DNA of 64,000 nucleotides from assembly GCF_900215335.1 (NCBI RefSeq), contig NZ_OCMT01000004.1:434001-498000 (forward strand), read 5' to 3'. The position numbers were made by a program, and so were the translations under genes. The notes under the pieces are model-generated. The model made no database searches. It saw only the letters and a program-made list of their open reading frames with translations, and had not been told where the DNA came from. This DNA comes from Pedobacter xixiisoli. GTDB taxonomy: Bacteria > Bacteroidota > Bacteroidia > Sphingobacteriales > Sphingobacteriaceae. How positions within the stretch are numbered: the first letter of the stretch is position 1; every line of letters begins with the position of its first letter. This document shows positions 52,022-62,000 of this stretch, piece after piece.

Positions 52022-52534
52022 ATGCGGTTTGTTTGTCCCCCTTCGGAGGGGGTAGGGGGAGGATTTTTAGCGAACCACTTCTTTAAATTGCAAGTTTTTG
52101 CCTTTTTCTGTGTTTTATTCACTTTTTCTTCCTGCAATTTCAATACGGTAGTAGATACCAATCAAACTATCGAGGATAACCAATGGTTGTATGCCAATGT
52201 TGCCAAAGCGGAATTTGAGATTAATGATGTAGCTAAACCTTATCAGGTCAATTTTAAGCTACGTATCAACAGCGAATACAGGTATTCAAATTTGTTTGTT
52301 TTGGCTACTTTTAAAGATGCGAAAAGTCGTAAAAAGACTCGCTATCAGTTTAAATTAGCAAAAGCAGATGGCCAATGGCTGGGTAAAGGTTCGGGAGATT
52401 TATATACCTATTCCTTTCCCTTACTTAAAAATCATCGTTTTGCAGATACTGGGAAATATAGTATTGAAATAGAACAAAATATGCGAGATAATCCTTTGGT
52501 AGGGATTAGCGATGTAGGGATTGAAGTAAAGTAA
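52022..52534 (+). CDS. gldH: GldH gliding-motility lipoprotein
   Basis: GldH is needed for gliding and for the type 9 secretion machinery's associated functions in Flavobacterium. The protein has a hydrophobic stretch with lipobox FTFSSC, then NFNTVVDTNQTIEDNQWLY, YQVNFKLRINSEYRYSNLF and a WLGKGSGDLY motif typical of GldH. The start is uncertain: ATG 52022 puts a translated repeat (CPPSEGVGGG, from CCCCCTTCGGAGGGGGTAGG) before the signal; ATG 51967 is upstream of the promoter; TTG 52088 gives a compact lipoprotein signal (LQVFAFFCVLFTFSSC). Function depends on other gld genes not in this window. Confidence 0.82.
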   Translation: MRFVCPPSEGVGGGFLANHFFKLQVFAFFCVLFTFSSCNFNTVVDTNQTIEDNQWLYANVAKAEFEINDVAKPYQVNFKLRINSEYRYSNLFVLATFKDAKSRKKTRYQFKLAKADGQWLGKGSGDLYTYSFPLLKNHRFADTGKYSIEIEQNMRDNPLVGISDVGIEVK

Positions 52535-52535
52535 T

Positions 52536-52580
52536 TAGGTTAACTGTTTAATCGTTTAAATGGTTATTTGAAAATTGCAT
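52536..52580. repeat. Degenerate GGTTAACTGTTT repeat
   Basis: GGTTAACTGTTTAATCGTTT and AAATGGTTATTTG resemble 3933 and 38315. The rest of the gap to 52681 is AT-rich without clear signals. Confidence 0.4.
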
Positions 52581-52681
52581 CTTGATTAAATTAATTGCTA
52601 AATTGTTGGAAAGTTATAATGTTTAAAAGTTGAGGGAATATTTAATCATTCAAAATTCACTCATTTAATCATTAATTGTAT

Positions 52682-53872
52682 ATGAGAAAGAGATTGTTGG
52701 CGGCTTGTCTGCTATTGGTAACGCTTTCGGTTAATGCTGCCGAAATCAAATTTTTAGAAAATCCTACGTGGACTTCAGTGCTTGAAAAGGCCAAGAAAGA
52801 GAATAAAATCATCTTCCTAGATGCTTATGCAACTTGGTGCGGTCCATGTAAACAAATGGATGCAGAAACCTACACCAATCAGGCCGTGGCCGATTTCTAC
52901 AATGCCAATTTCATCAACGTGAAATACGATATGGAAAAAGGTGAAGGAGCAATGTTGGCAGACCGCTACTATGTTTCGGCCTATCCTAACTTGGTTTTCA
53001 TCAGTCCAGATGGTGTAATGCTACATAAAGGTGTTGGCTTTATTGCCGCAAACGAGTTTTTGACTTTGGCTAAAACCGCTAAAAATCCAGAAACGCAGTA
53101 CTATACTTTAAAAAAGGGTGCTTTAAAGTTGAGCAATGCACAGTTTTTAAAATTCGCTAAACAGGCGGTAGACTTACAAGATGAAGATTTTGGTCACATC
53201 AGTAAAGATTTCCTAGCAGCAAAGCCTGATATTCTAGGCGATTCTGACCTGATTGATCTGATCATGAACTATGCTTTTGCCTTACCTAAAGAAAAGGATT
53301 TGACTTACTTCTCGACCAGCAAAAGCAAAATACTGAGAGAAGGCAAATACACAGAAGATGATTTTGAAGAACGTTTGGTAAGTTTAGCTATCCAGTTCGC
53401 ACTTTCAGAAGAAGTTCAGGTTACTGAAGAGATGGATTTCGAAGCCATTGAAAAGATTCTGGATAAATATGTTCCAGAACGTTCGTTTTTTGTTTACAAT
53501 TATTTCAAAACACAATATTTCTTAGAAAATAAAGAAACTGACCAAGCCTTAACTTCATTCAATGAAATTTTAGAGCATCCTGATAAAGCAGGTTATCAAC
53601 AAGTGTGCAATGCCATGATGGGCTTTGGTCCAATTCTATTTGAAGAAGGTAAACTGGATACTTATTTAGCCAAGTTTAATGCGATTCCAGTGCCTGCCAA
53701 AGATAAAGAAGTGGCTTATTTGAAAGATTTTGTGAATGCGATTATCTTTATCAAAACTAAACAAACCGCTAAGTTCAAAGAAACTGCAAATGCAATGTTA
53801 GCTAGTGCAACTACTCCAGAAGATGTGAAGAAAGACCTGAAGCTGGCTTTACAGAATATGGGAGCTAATTAA
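52682..53872 (+). CDS. Secreted thioredoxin-like protein with a long C-terminal helical extension
   Basis: 396 residues from ATG 52682 (MRKRLLAACLLLV), which starts the signal peptide cleaved after VNAA. The thioredoxin domain has ATWCGPCKQMD, a complete CxxC, and SAYPNLVFI with the cis-proline. The C-terminal ~250 residues are helical and repeat-like (FKTQYFLENKETDQALTSFNEILE), probably TPR-like. It acts in the periplasm, probably in disulfide reduction. Start at 52676 would only add MY. Confidence 0.9.
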   Translation: MRKRLLAACLLLVTLSVNAAEIKFLENPTWTSVLEKAKKENKIIFLDAYATWCGPCKQMDAETYTNQAVADFYNANFINVKYDMEKGEGAMLADRYYVSAYPNLVFISPDGVMLHKGVGFIAANEFLTLAKTAKNPETQYYTLKKGALKLSNAQFLKFAKQAVDLQDEDFGHISKDFLAAKPDILGDSDLIDLIMNYAFALPKEKDLTYFSTSKSKILREGKYTEDDFEERLVSLAIQFALSEEVQVTEEMDFEAIEKILDKYVPERSFFVYNYFKTQYFLENKETDQALTSFNEILEHPDKAGYQQVCNAMMGFGPILFEEGKLDTYLAKFNAIPVPAKDKEVAYLKDFVNAIIFIKTKQTAKFKETANAMLASATTPEDVKKDLKLALQNMGAN

Positions 53873-54508
53873 GGTAAAAGTTAAAAGTAGAAAGTCAAAA
53901 GTTGTTTAACCGGTTAATTGTTGGAATTGGTTAATCGTGTTTGTACTAGCTTTCCTATCTCGTCTCCTAAAGCAAGTTCTGGACGTAAAGCGATAGTAAT
54001 TTCTATTTCTTTTCTTTTGATGAAAAGAAACAACCTGAGCTTTAGCGAAAGCATACTTACCTATAACAATAAATAAAAAAGTATAAAATCTAGGCCTGCA
54101 TCTTTTCTTGAATAAAGCAGCGAACACATTGATAGTGCAAAAAAAATGCGTCCCTTTGCTTTTTGGCTTACCCACACGCTGCTTTCTTGCTTGCCTGTGT
54201 GCAAAATGTGTTTTGGCACTTTCTCCTACGAAAATCTGCTATGCCGGATAAGTGCTTGGGATTGTGGGTGATGAGTATGAAGTCCCATAACTATTTTTTC
54301 TCTCCCTTTGGGAAAGATGCCGAAGGCAGAGAGGGTTTCTTAAAAATATAATAAAACTTCACCCTAACCCTTCCGAAAAATCGGAACAAGTACTTCCTTA
54401 AAAATGAGAGGGAAACAAGATGTCTGACTTGCGTTTTGTAATTCTTTCCCTTTTAGAAGAGACAATAATAGTGGCTGCAATCGTAATTCGTAAATCTAAA
54501 ATCGTCAA
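53873..54508. other. 636-base gap with decayed repeats, no convincing gene
   Basis: Begins with GGTTAATTGTTGG-type repeats (53905-53938). It includes a TTTCTTTTGATGAAAAGAAA palindrome (54010-54030 region), and two fragments resembling CTCTCCCTTTGGGA...GAGGG elements (about 54300-54420). It ends with CGTAAATCTAAAATCG near murF. Open frames on both strands here are short and lack a start signal. Confidence 0.5.
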
Positions 54509-55810
54509 TTATAGCATCGGTAACAACTGCTCCAATGCCATTCCTCTACTTCCTTTTAATAAAATCAACGAATCTTTCCAGTTTTGCGTTTGAATAAACG
54601 TTGAGGCTTCTGTTGGTGTCGTAAAAAAATGTGCATTAGCATCGCCTTTGGCATTATCAAAATGGTGACCTACAAATATTAAGGTATCAATTTCATTTTT
54701 GAGTGCTAGCTCAATGATACGCAGGTGTTGTTCAGCAGATTCATCGCCTAGTTCAAACATATCGCCCAAAATGGCAATCTTGTTAGTAGAAGTTAGACTG
54801 TTTAAATTGGTAATTGCTGCGGCCATGCTACTTGGATTAGCATTGTAGAAGTCGCAAATTACTGTGTTTTTCTCCGTTTTGGTCAACTGCGAGCGATTGT
54901 TGGTAGGAAAATAATCTGCCAAGCCTTTATTGATCTCCTCAGCACTCAATTTAAAGAAAGAACCAATGCTAATGGCAGCTAAAATATTCTCGAAATTATA
55001 GGTTCCAGTTAAATTGGCCTTTGCCTCATGACTCTCGCCTTCAAAGCTCCATTCAAATTCAATGAGCGGGTCGCTATGTTTCAACACGCCTTGTACCGTG
55101 CTCTCTTCAGCGATGTTGTAACGTATGATGTTTTTAACACCAGCTTTGCTTACCATTTCTATTAAGTCTTTGTTGGCAGCATTCACAAATGCAAAACCAT
55201 TGCTTTCACTTAAGTAAGCGTACAGTTCCGCTTTTCCTTTTTTTACCCCTTCAAAGCCCCCAAAACCTTCTAAATGTGCCATGCCAACATTGCTGATTAA
55301 ACCATGTGTTGGTTGTGCTATGCTGCATAACAATTCAATCTCTTTTTGGTGGTTGGCACCCATTTCAATCACGGCAATTTCTACCTTATTGGTAATACTT
55401 AAAATAGATAGCGGTACCCCAATGTGGTTATTCAAGTTGCCTTTGGTGGCGAAGACTTGGAAATGTTCGGCAAGTACAGCTCTAATCAACTCTTTGGTCG
55501 TGGTTTTACCATTACTTCCCGTCAAGCCAATTACCGGAATGCTCAACTGCTTTCTATGGTGTTTGGCTAACTCTTGTAAAGTGCTCAGTACATCGTCAAC
55601 TAAGATCAATTGATCGCCTTTGGCAAAATCAGGGTTGTCGATAATCGCAAAAGCAGCACCCGCTTCTACCGCCTTTTCCGCAAATTGATTGGCATCGAAA
55701 TGATCACCCTTTAAGGCAAAAAATAAACAACCTTCTGTAATAGAACGGGTATCTGTACAAATCACAGGATGTTTTAAATAATGCTGGTAAAGCTGTTCGA
55801 TGTTAACCAT
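54509..55810 (-). CDS. murF: UDP-MurNAc-tripeptide--D-Ala-D-Ala ligase (MurF)
   Basis: Adds D-Ala-D-Ala to the peptidoglycan precursor using ATP. 433 residues. N-terminal Mur domain with TDTRSITEGCLFFALKG, P-loop GLTGSNGKTTTKE, EMGANHQKEIELL and the C-terminal ligase domain with DFYNANPSSM and LGDMFELGDES. Complete in length. Cytosolic. It stands apart from other mur genes. Confidence 0.96.
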   Translation of the reverse strand: MVNIEQLYQHYLKHPVICTDTRSITEGCLFFALKGDHFDANQFAEKAVEAGAAFAIIDNPDFAKGDQLILVDDVLSTLQELAKHHRKQLSIPVIGLTGSNGKTTTKELIRAVLAEHFQVFATKGNLNNHIGVPLSILSITNKVEIAVIEMGANHQKEIELLCSIAQPTHGLISNVGMAHLEGFGGFEGVKKGKAELYAYLSESNGFAFVNAANKDLIEMVSKAGVKNIIRYNIAEESTVQGVLKHSDPLIEFEWSFEGESHEAKANLTGTYNFENILAAISIGSFFKLSAEEINKGLADYFPTNNRSQLTKTEKNTVICDFYNANPSSMAAAITNLNSLTSTNKIAILGDMFELGDESAEQHLRIIELALKNEIDTLIFVGHHFDNAKGDANAHFFTTPTEASTFIQTQNWKDSLILLKGSRGMALEQLLPML

Positions 55811-55891
55811 GTTGCCGATTGATAAATAGTATTTTGTAAAATTACGAATGCTTAAGCGAAATCAAATATTCTTTTAGTATAATTGAGTAAG

Positions 55892-55953
55892 TAGCCACAG
55901 ATGCACAGATAAGAGTTTCTTAAATAAGGAATAAATCTGTGTATCTGTGGCTA
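55892..55953. repeat. Inverted repeat, family A
   Basis: TAGCCACAGATGCACAGAT (55892-55910) pairs with ATCTGTGTATCTGTGGCTA (55935-55953) with one mismatch. It lies in the divergent space between murF and the M14 gene and ends 13 bases before the latter's start. Confidence 0.85.
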
Positions 55954-55966
55954 AAAAAACATAGGC

Positions 55967-58450
55967 ATGAAAAAAACATTACTTTCTCTCTGGCTTGGAT
56001 TATTATGCCTGCCGTTATTTGCACAAATACAAAGTCCAGATGCATTTTTGGGCTATGAGTTGGGTACGCATTTTTCTGCCCATCAAAAAGTAGTCGACTA
56101 TTTTAAGGAAGTAGCGTCCAAAAATAGCCATGTAAAGCTTCAATCTTATGGCAAAACTTATGAAGGAAGAGAGTTGCTTTTCGCTATCGTATCCGACCCT
56201 TCGAACATGGAACGTTTAGAGCAAATCAGGATGAACAACTTGGCTATTTCTAATAATGACAAAACGGTAAAGCTCGCCAAACAACCAGTAATTGTATGGT
56301 TAAGCTATAATGTACATGGTAACGAAGCCAATTCTACCGAAACCGCAATGAAAGTGCTATACACCTTGGCAGAAGCAAAGGACGAAAAAACAAAGGCTTG
56401 GCTAAAAAATACAGTCGTAATTATTGATCCCTGCCTAAATCCAGATGGAAGAGAAAGATACGTAAACTACTTCAACAGTGTAGTGGGTACCACTCCAAAT
56501 CCAGACCCTGCGGCTAGAGAGCATTTTGAACCTTGGCCTGGAGGCAGAACCAACCATTATCATTTCGATTTGAATAGGGATTGGGCTTGGCAAACGCAAA
56601 TTGAAAGTGAGCAGCGGTTAAGACAATACCACCAATGGTTGCCCCAAATCCATGTCGATTTTCATGAACAAGGGTACAACGAACCTTATTATTTTGCGCC
56701 AGCAGCAGAGCCTATACATCAGGCCGTTACCCCTTGGCAGCGAGAGTTTCAAGTTATTGTAGGTAAAAATAACGCAAAGTATTTTGATGAAAATGGCTGG
56801 CAGTATTTTACCAAAGAGCGCTTTGATTTACTGTATCCATCTTATGGAGATACTTATCCGTTATACAATGGTGCCATAGGGATGACCTATGAGCAAGGTG
56901 GTATTAGGGCTGGTTTGGCCGTGGTTACCGCCGATGGAGATACGCTGACGTTAAAAGATAGGATTTCGCATCATTTTACTACATCGATGTCTACTTTGGA
57001 AGTAGCATCTGGGCATGCCGAAAAACTAGTTGCTGAGTTTAGGAAGTTCTTTGAACAAAGTCTGACACCAGCAACAGCTTATAAAAGCTATGTCATTAAA
57101 GCGCAGAATGTTTCGAGATTAAGAAAATTAGCGGAATTGCTTGCTAAAAATAAAATCAGCTATGCTTTTGGTGCGGAGCGAGCAGATAGAACGTTAAATG
57201 GCTATAATTACGAAACGCAAAAAGTAGAGCAATTTAAGCTGGAGCGTAATGACATGGTGGTCAATGTATCGCAGAAGCATGGTGTATTGGCCAATATTCT
57301 TTTCGAGCCACAAACCTTAATTACAGATTCAAATACTTATGATATTACTGCTTGGGCATTGCCTTATGCCTACGGATTAAATGCTTATGGGCTAAAAGAA
57401 AGCGTTTCGGGAAACTATCCTTTTATAGAAGAGCAAAAGAGAGCAGTTGCAAATGTGGCTAAACCTTATGCTTGGGTGCTGTCATGGAATGGGATGGAAG
57501 ATGTTAAAGTGCTAATGGCATTGCAGCAGAAAGAGATTAAAGTAAGAATGGCCGAACAGGCTTTTACTATTGGTGGGACAGTCTACAAAGCAGGTACTTT
57601 GCTAATTTATAGAGCAGAAAATGAAAAGAAAATCCCTAATCTGCAACCACAAGTAGAGAAATTACTCCAAGATTTGAATGCAGATTTCAAAGTGCTAAGT
57701 TCGGGCTATGTAGAAAAAGGAAAAGATTTCGGTTCGTCTACTTACCGATTGCTTGCCGCTCCAAAAGTAGCAGTATTGGCTGGTCAAGAGGTCTCTTCAC
57801 AGTCGATAGGAGAAATTTGGCATCTTTTTGAGCAGGAATTGAAATGCCCAATTTCGGTGTTAAACGTATCAGCGGTTGGTAATTTGGATATCCATAAAAT
57901 CAATACGTTAATTGTAGCAGATGGCTATTACGCAGATAGGCTAGCAGAACAATTGGCACCTTGGGTGAGTGCGGGAGGCAAACTGATTTTGTTAGAAGAT
58001 GCTATTGTTGCTTTTGTAGGTAAAAAACCTTTTCAGATTAAGAGAAAGGAAGAACCCAAAAACAATGATACAAAAGGCGCAAGTAGCCAAAGCTATAGTA
58101 GCAGAGACCATGATGATTTCAGCAATGCGATTCCTGGGGCCATCTATAAAGTACATCTAGACCAAAGTCATCCATTGAGTTACGGCATTGGGAAATATTA
58201 TTACACCTTAAAAACAGATGCCAATATTTATGAACCTTTAGAGAATGGTTATACTATAGGCTCATTAAAACCAGATAGCTATGTGGCTGGTGTAGCCGGA
58301 ACAAAGGTAAAGAGTAAAATTTCTTCGGGAATGCTGTACGGCGCTCAACCCATTGGTAAAGGTGGAGTTCTTTACTTGTCTACAGATTTAATCTTTAGAA
58401 GTTTTTGGGAAGGTGGTAAGCAAATCTTGTTGAATGCTATCTTTTTTTAG
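55967..58450 (+). CDS. M14-family zinc carboxypeptidase, secreted, multi-domain
   Basis: 827 residues with a signal peptide (MKKTLLSLWLGLLCLPLFAQ). The M14 domain (~residues 35-340) shows zinc ligands NVHGNEAN (His117, Glu120) and HVDFHEQ (His229), DPCLNPDGRERY with the substrate-binding Asn-x-Arg segment, and catalytic Glu309 in MTYEQGG. A long C-terminal region of ~480 residues follows with no motif I can name; it may be substrate-binding. Typical of Bacteroidota secreted peptidases. Single gene. Confidence 0.92.
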   Translation: MKKTLLSLWLGLLCLPLFAQIQSPDAFLGYELGTHFSAHQKVVDYFKEVASKNSHVKLQSYGKTYEGRELLFAIVSDPSNMERLEQIRMNNLAISNNDKTVKLAKQPVIVWLSYNVHGNEANSTETAMKVLYTLAEAKDEKTKAWLKNTVVIIDPCLNPDGRERYVNYFNSVVGTTPNPDPAAREHFEPWPGGRTNHYHFDLNRDWAWQTQIESEQRLRQYHQWLPQIHVDFHEQGYNEPYYFAPAAEPIHQAVTPWQREFQVIVGKNNAKYFDENGWQYFTKERFDLLYPSYGDTYPLYNGAIGMTYEQGGIRAGLAVVTADGDTLTLKDRISHHFTTSMSTLEVASGHAEKLVAEFRKFFEQSLTPATAYKSYVIKAQNVSRLRKLAELLAKNKISYAFGAERADRTLNGYNYETQKVEQFKLERNDMVVNVSQKHGVLANILFEPQTLITDSNTYDITAWALPYAYGLNAYGLKESVSGNYPFIEEQKRAVANVAKPYAWVLSWNGMEDVKVLMALQQKEIKVRMAEQAFTIGGTVYKAGTLLIYRAENEKKIPNLQPQVEKLLQDLNADFKVLSSGYVEKGKDFGSSTYRLLAAPKVAVLAGQEVSSQSIGEIWHLFEQELKCPISVLNVSAVGNLDIHKINTLIVADGYYADRLAEQLAPWVSAGGKLILLEDAIVAFVGKKPFQIKRKEEPKNNDTKGASSQSYSSRDHDDFSNAIPGAIYKVHLDQSHPLSYGIGKYYYTLKTDANIYEPLENGYTIGSLKPDSYVAGVAGTKVKSKISSGMLYGAQPIGKGGVLYLSTDLIFRSFWEGGKQILLNAIFF

Positions 58451-59021
58451 CCAATCATTGAAGTAGGTCATTCTATAAATTCTTGCAATTAATCAAATTA
58501 GGAGGTTATTTTTAGGCTCACTATTTTGATGGTCATCTAGTATTTATTAAAATTCAAGGTAATCTTGTCAGCTTTTTCGACTTCATAAGCACAATTTCAT
58601 TATTCAATTTAATCTTCTTCAGAGGCAGTTTAGAATTTTTTCTAATCAACCCTAACTGTCTTTTTAGCCACCCTAAAACCTGAAATTTTGAAGGTGTTTT
58701 CATTGGGTCATGTTTGGTTCACGTTCGGTTCAGGTTTGCATAATTGGAAGCTTTTCCGAACAAGTACCGAAGATGGTACAAATGAGGGTCTTATTTTCAT
58801 TTTATCTCATTCGCATATTTAATATATATCGTTTTGAAAATCATGGTGATAGATTGCTGTTTTCACCAGTCGCTTAGTTTTGTGGCATTATATTCTGATA
58901 AGTTGTGGTTAAACAAAATTGGAGTTAGAAATATAGATTATTTTCGAAATAAAATTCTGTCTTAGTGAAAATTATTGTTTCTTTTGCGTGAATTTTTATT
59001 AACTAACTAAATTTTTACACT
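58451..59021. other. 571-base region upstream of the SusC gene
   Basis: AT-rich leader region. TTTGGTTCACGTTCGGTTCAGG (58709-58732 region) has two copies of GGTTCA spaced by 11 bases. A short GTACCGAAGATGGTAC palindrome lies at about 58762-58777. The promoter at 58854 is the clearest signal. No ORF of note. Confidence 0.45.
58854..58882 (+). promoter_or_regulatory. Promoter of the SusC/SusD operon
   Basis: TTG (58854-58856), 18 bases, TAGTTTTG (58875-58882), a consensus Bacteroidota promoter. The leader to the ATG would be about 130 bases. Confidence 0.6.
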
Positions 59022-62000
59022 ATGAAAAAACTCTTACAAAGTTTGTTCGTACTGCTGTTTGTATGTGTGGCTGGCTATGCCCAAGCACAAACGGTTACCG
59101 GTAAAGTAACAAGTGCGGATGATAATCTACCCATTCCAGGGGTATCGGTTAAAGTGAAAGGTGCGTCTGGTGGTGTTGCAACCGATGCAAAAGGTAGCTT
59201 TACAATCATCGCTGCCAAAGGTACTACACTAATTTTTTCTTCTATAGGCTTCGCTACACAAGAAGTTACGGTGGGTTCAGGCCCAGTTAATGTCCAATTG
59301 GCGAGCGATTCGAAGCAATTATCAGAAATTGTAGTTACCGCAATGGGGCTTTCAAGACAAAGTTCGGCTGTTGGTTATTCCACCACAAAGGTAGATCCTA
59401 ATAAGCTTTTGCAAAAATCAGAACCTGATATGTTAAAATCGTTGCAGGGTAAAGTAGCTGGTGTGGATATACGTACCTCTCAAGGTACCCCAGGAGCAGC
59501 AACCAGAATTCAAATTAGGGGTAATTCTTCATTTTTTGGGGATAATCAGCCGCTTATTGTAGTAGATGGAATACCTTATAGCAACGATCAGATTACAACT
59601 AGTAGTCAAACTTCGGGAGGCGGTGCTTACTCAAGTGGTTTGGGTAACTTGGATCCAAATGATATTGCTTCTATGCAAATTTTAAAAGGCTCTGCCGCTG
59701 GTGCGCTATATGGCTCTCGAGCATCAAATGGAGTAATTTTAATTACAACCAAGTCAGGCTCAGGTAGCTATCAAAACCAACCAGTGAGCGCTACTTTCAA
59801 GTCTTCTGCTTCTGTTGAAAATGTAGCTAACCTACCTAGCTATCAAAATTCATACGGTGCAGGTTCAAATTTTACTTATTCTAATTCTAATGGATCTTGG
59901 GGGCCTGCTTTTTCTGCTTTAACTACTATTCCAACATGGCCTGCTTATGCAAATTATTTTGGAACGGCCACTATTCCATATCAGGCTTATCCAAATAACG
60001 TGAAAGATCTGTTTAGAACAGGCTCTGTTTTCGAAAACTCGATATCGATAACTGGAGGGGGAGCAAACAGTTCGGTTGCGTTAACAGCGTCTAGACTAAG
60101 TCAAGATGGCTACGTAGACAATGCTGGTTACAACAGAACAAGTTTAGGAGCAGGTGGAAAGACAACTACAAAGTTTGGCTTATCATTGGGCGCAAATTTA
60201 AGCTACACTAAGAGCAATCAAAATGGCGGTGTGTTTGGAGAGAATCAAGTAGATGGGGCCGCTTCTCAGTTTGCCAGAACATTATTTTTAGCTAGAAACT
60301 GGGACCTTAACCTGCCTTACGAAAATAATGAAACTCCTAATGGTGGAGGTCAATTTGACAATCCAAGATGGTCTGCAAGGCATAATACAGTTGATACACA
60401 AGAAGAACGTTTCATTACCAACTTTAATGCTGATATCAAAGTTTATAAATGGATAACTGCGGTATTTAGAATGGGGGGTAATATACATTCATTAAATAGA
60501 CGTCAAATTACCGATATAGGTTCAAGAGCTGCAGAAGGTTTGGGTCGTCTTGTAACGGATAATTACAGAAAACAAGAGATAGAGTCAACTGTCCTGTTAA
60601 ATTTCGATCCTAAAATCGACAATGACTTTACCTTAACCGGAACATTGGGTTTCAACTCTAATTCACGTAAAACATCCCGTCAACTAAATACAGGAAACAG
60701 GTTTATTACTCCGGGTATCTTTACATTGAAAAACACCTCGCAACAAGAGTTCTCAAATGATAATATTTCTAATAGACGCTTATATGGTGCATTTGGAGAA
60801 GCTACTGTTGGATATAAAAACTACGCTTTCTTAACTTTTACCGGCAGAAATGACTGGTCTTCTACCCTGCCAGCAAGTAATAGAAGTTATTTCTATCCAT
60901 CGGTATCTGGATCTTTTGTGTTTTCGGAAGCTTTAAAGATGGATAGCAAAATTTTGGATTATGGAAAAATTAGAGCTGGTTATGCAAAAGTTGGTCGAGA
61001 TGCTTCTCCATACAGTTTGGCTGACGTATTTGTGATTGGAACCAATTTTATGGGACAAAGCACGGCAAGTATTGATGGGACATCAAATGATCCTTTGTTA
61101 AAGCCTGAGTTTACAAAAGAATTGGAGATTGGAACAAACCTTAGTTTTTTAAAGAGTAGATTAACCTTAGATTTAGCTTGGTACGATAAAAAATCAACCA
61201 ACCTAATTGCACCTATCAGCACTCCGGCCTCATCAGGTTTTGATTCTTATTATACCAATTTTGGCGCAATCAGCAATAAAGGGGTAGAGGTTGAGCTTAC
61301 TGGTATACCTGTAAAGTCAAATAACTTTTCTTGGTCTATTACTGGAGTATTTACTAAAAATAAGAACATAGTAACTGAATTAACTAATGGGGTTACACGC
61401 TTGCCGTTGGCTGGTGTATTAACTACCATAGCGCCTTACGCTGAGGTAGGTATGCCTTACGGTTACTTAAGAGGATCTAGATCATTAAGAGATGCTGCTG
61501 GAAATTTACTAATTGATTCTTCTACTGGAATGTTAATAGAAGATACTGAGCAAGGTATGGTCGGTAATCCTAACCCTGATTATAAATTAGGTATTACCAA
61601 CGCTTTTAAATACAAGAATTTTACATTGGGTGTTCTTTTTGATATGACCAAAGGCGGAGATCTTTATTCGGTAACCATATCTAGCTTATTGGGTAGAGGT
61701 GTTACCACAGATACAGAAGACCGTCTTAAAAGTTGGGTTATCCCTGGCGTATATGGCGATCCTAATACTAAAGCCCCTATTTTGGATGGAAACGGTAACA
61801 CTATACCTAACATTACTCGAATTACCACCAACGACTTATACTTTGGAAACACATTCGCTGTAAACTCTTCTACAGAGTGGAATGTGTACGATGCCACTGT
61901 ATATAGGTTGCGAGAAGTAACACTGGGCTATACTTTTCCTAAAAGCATGTTCAGAAAACTACCTATTGGTTCTCTTAACCTAAGTTTATCAGCACGCAAC

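Noticed and set aside
51529-52161. 210-residue minus-strand ORF opposite the ricT tail
   Set aside because: A Leu/Ile/Val-rich mirror of the Asn/Arg/Gln-rich coding strand; a compositional shadow of ricT and gldH.
53906-54351. Two overlapping opposite-strand ORFs (89 and 62 residues) in the gap before murF
   Set aside because: Basic, low-complexity translations with no start signal, no promoter box and no recognisable domain; the DNA is made of decayed repeats.
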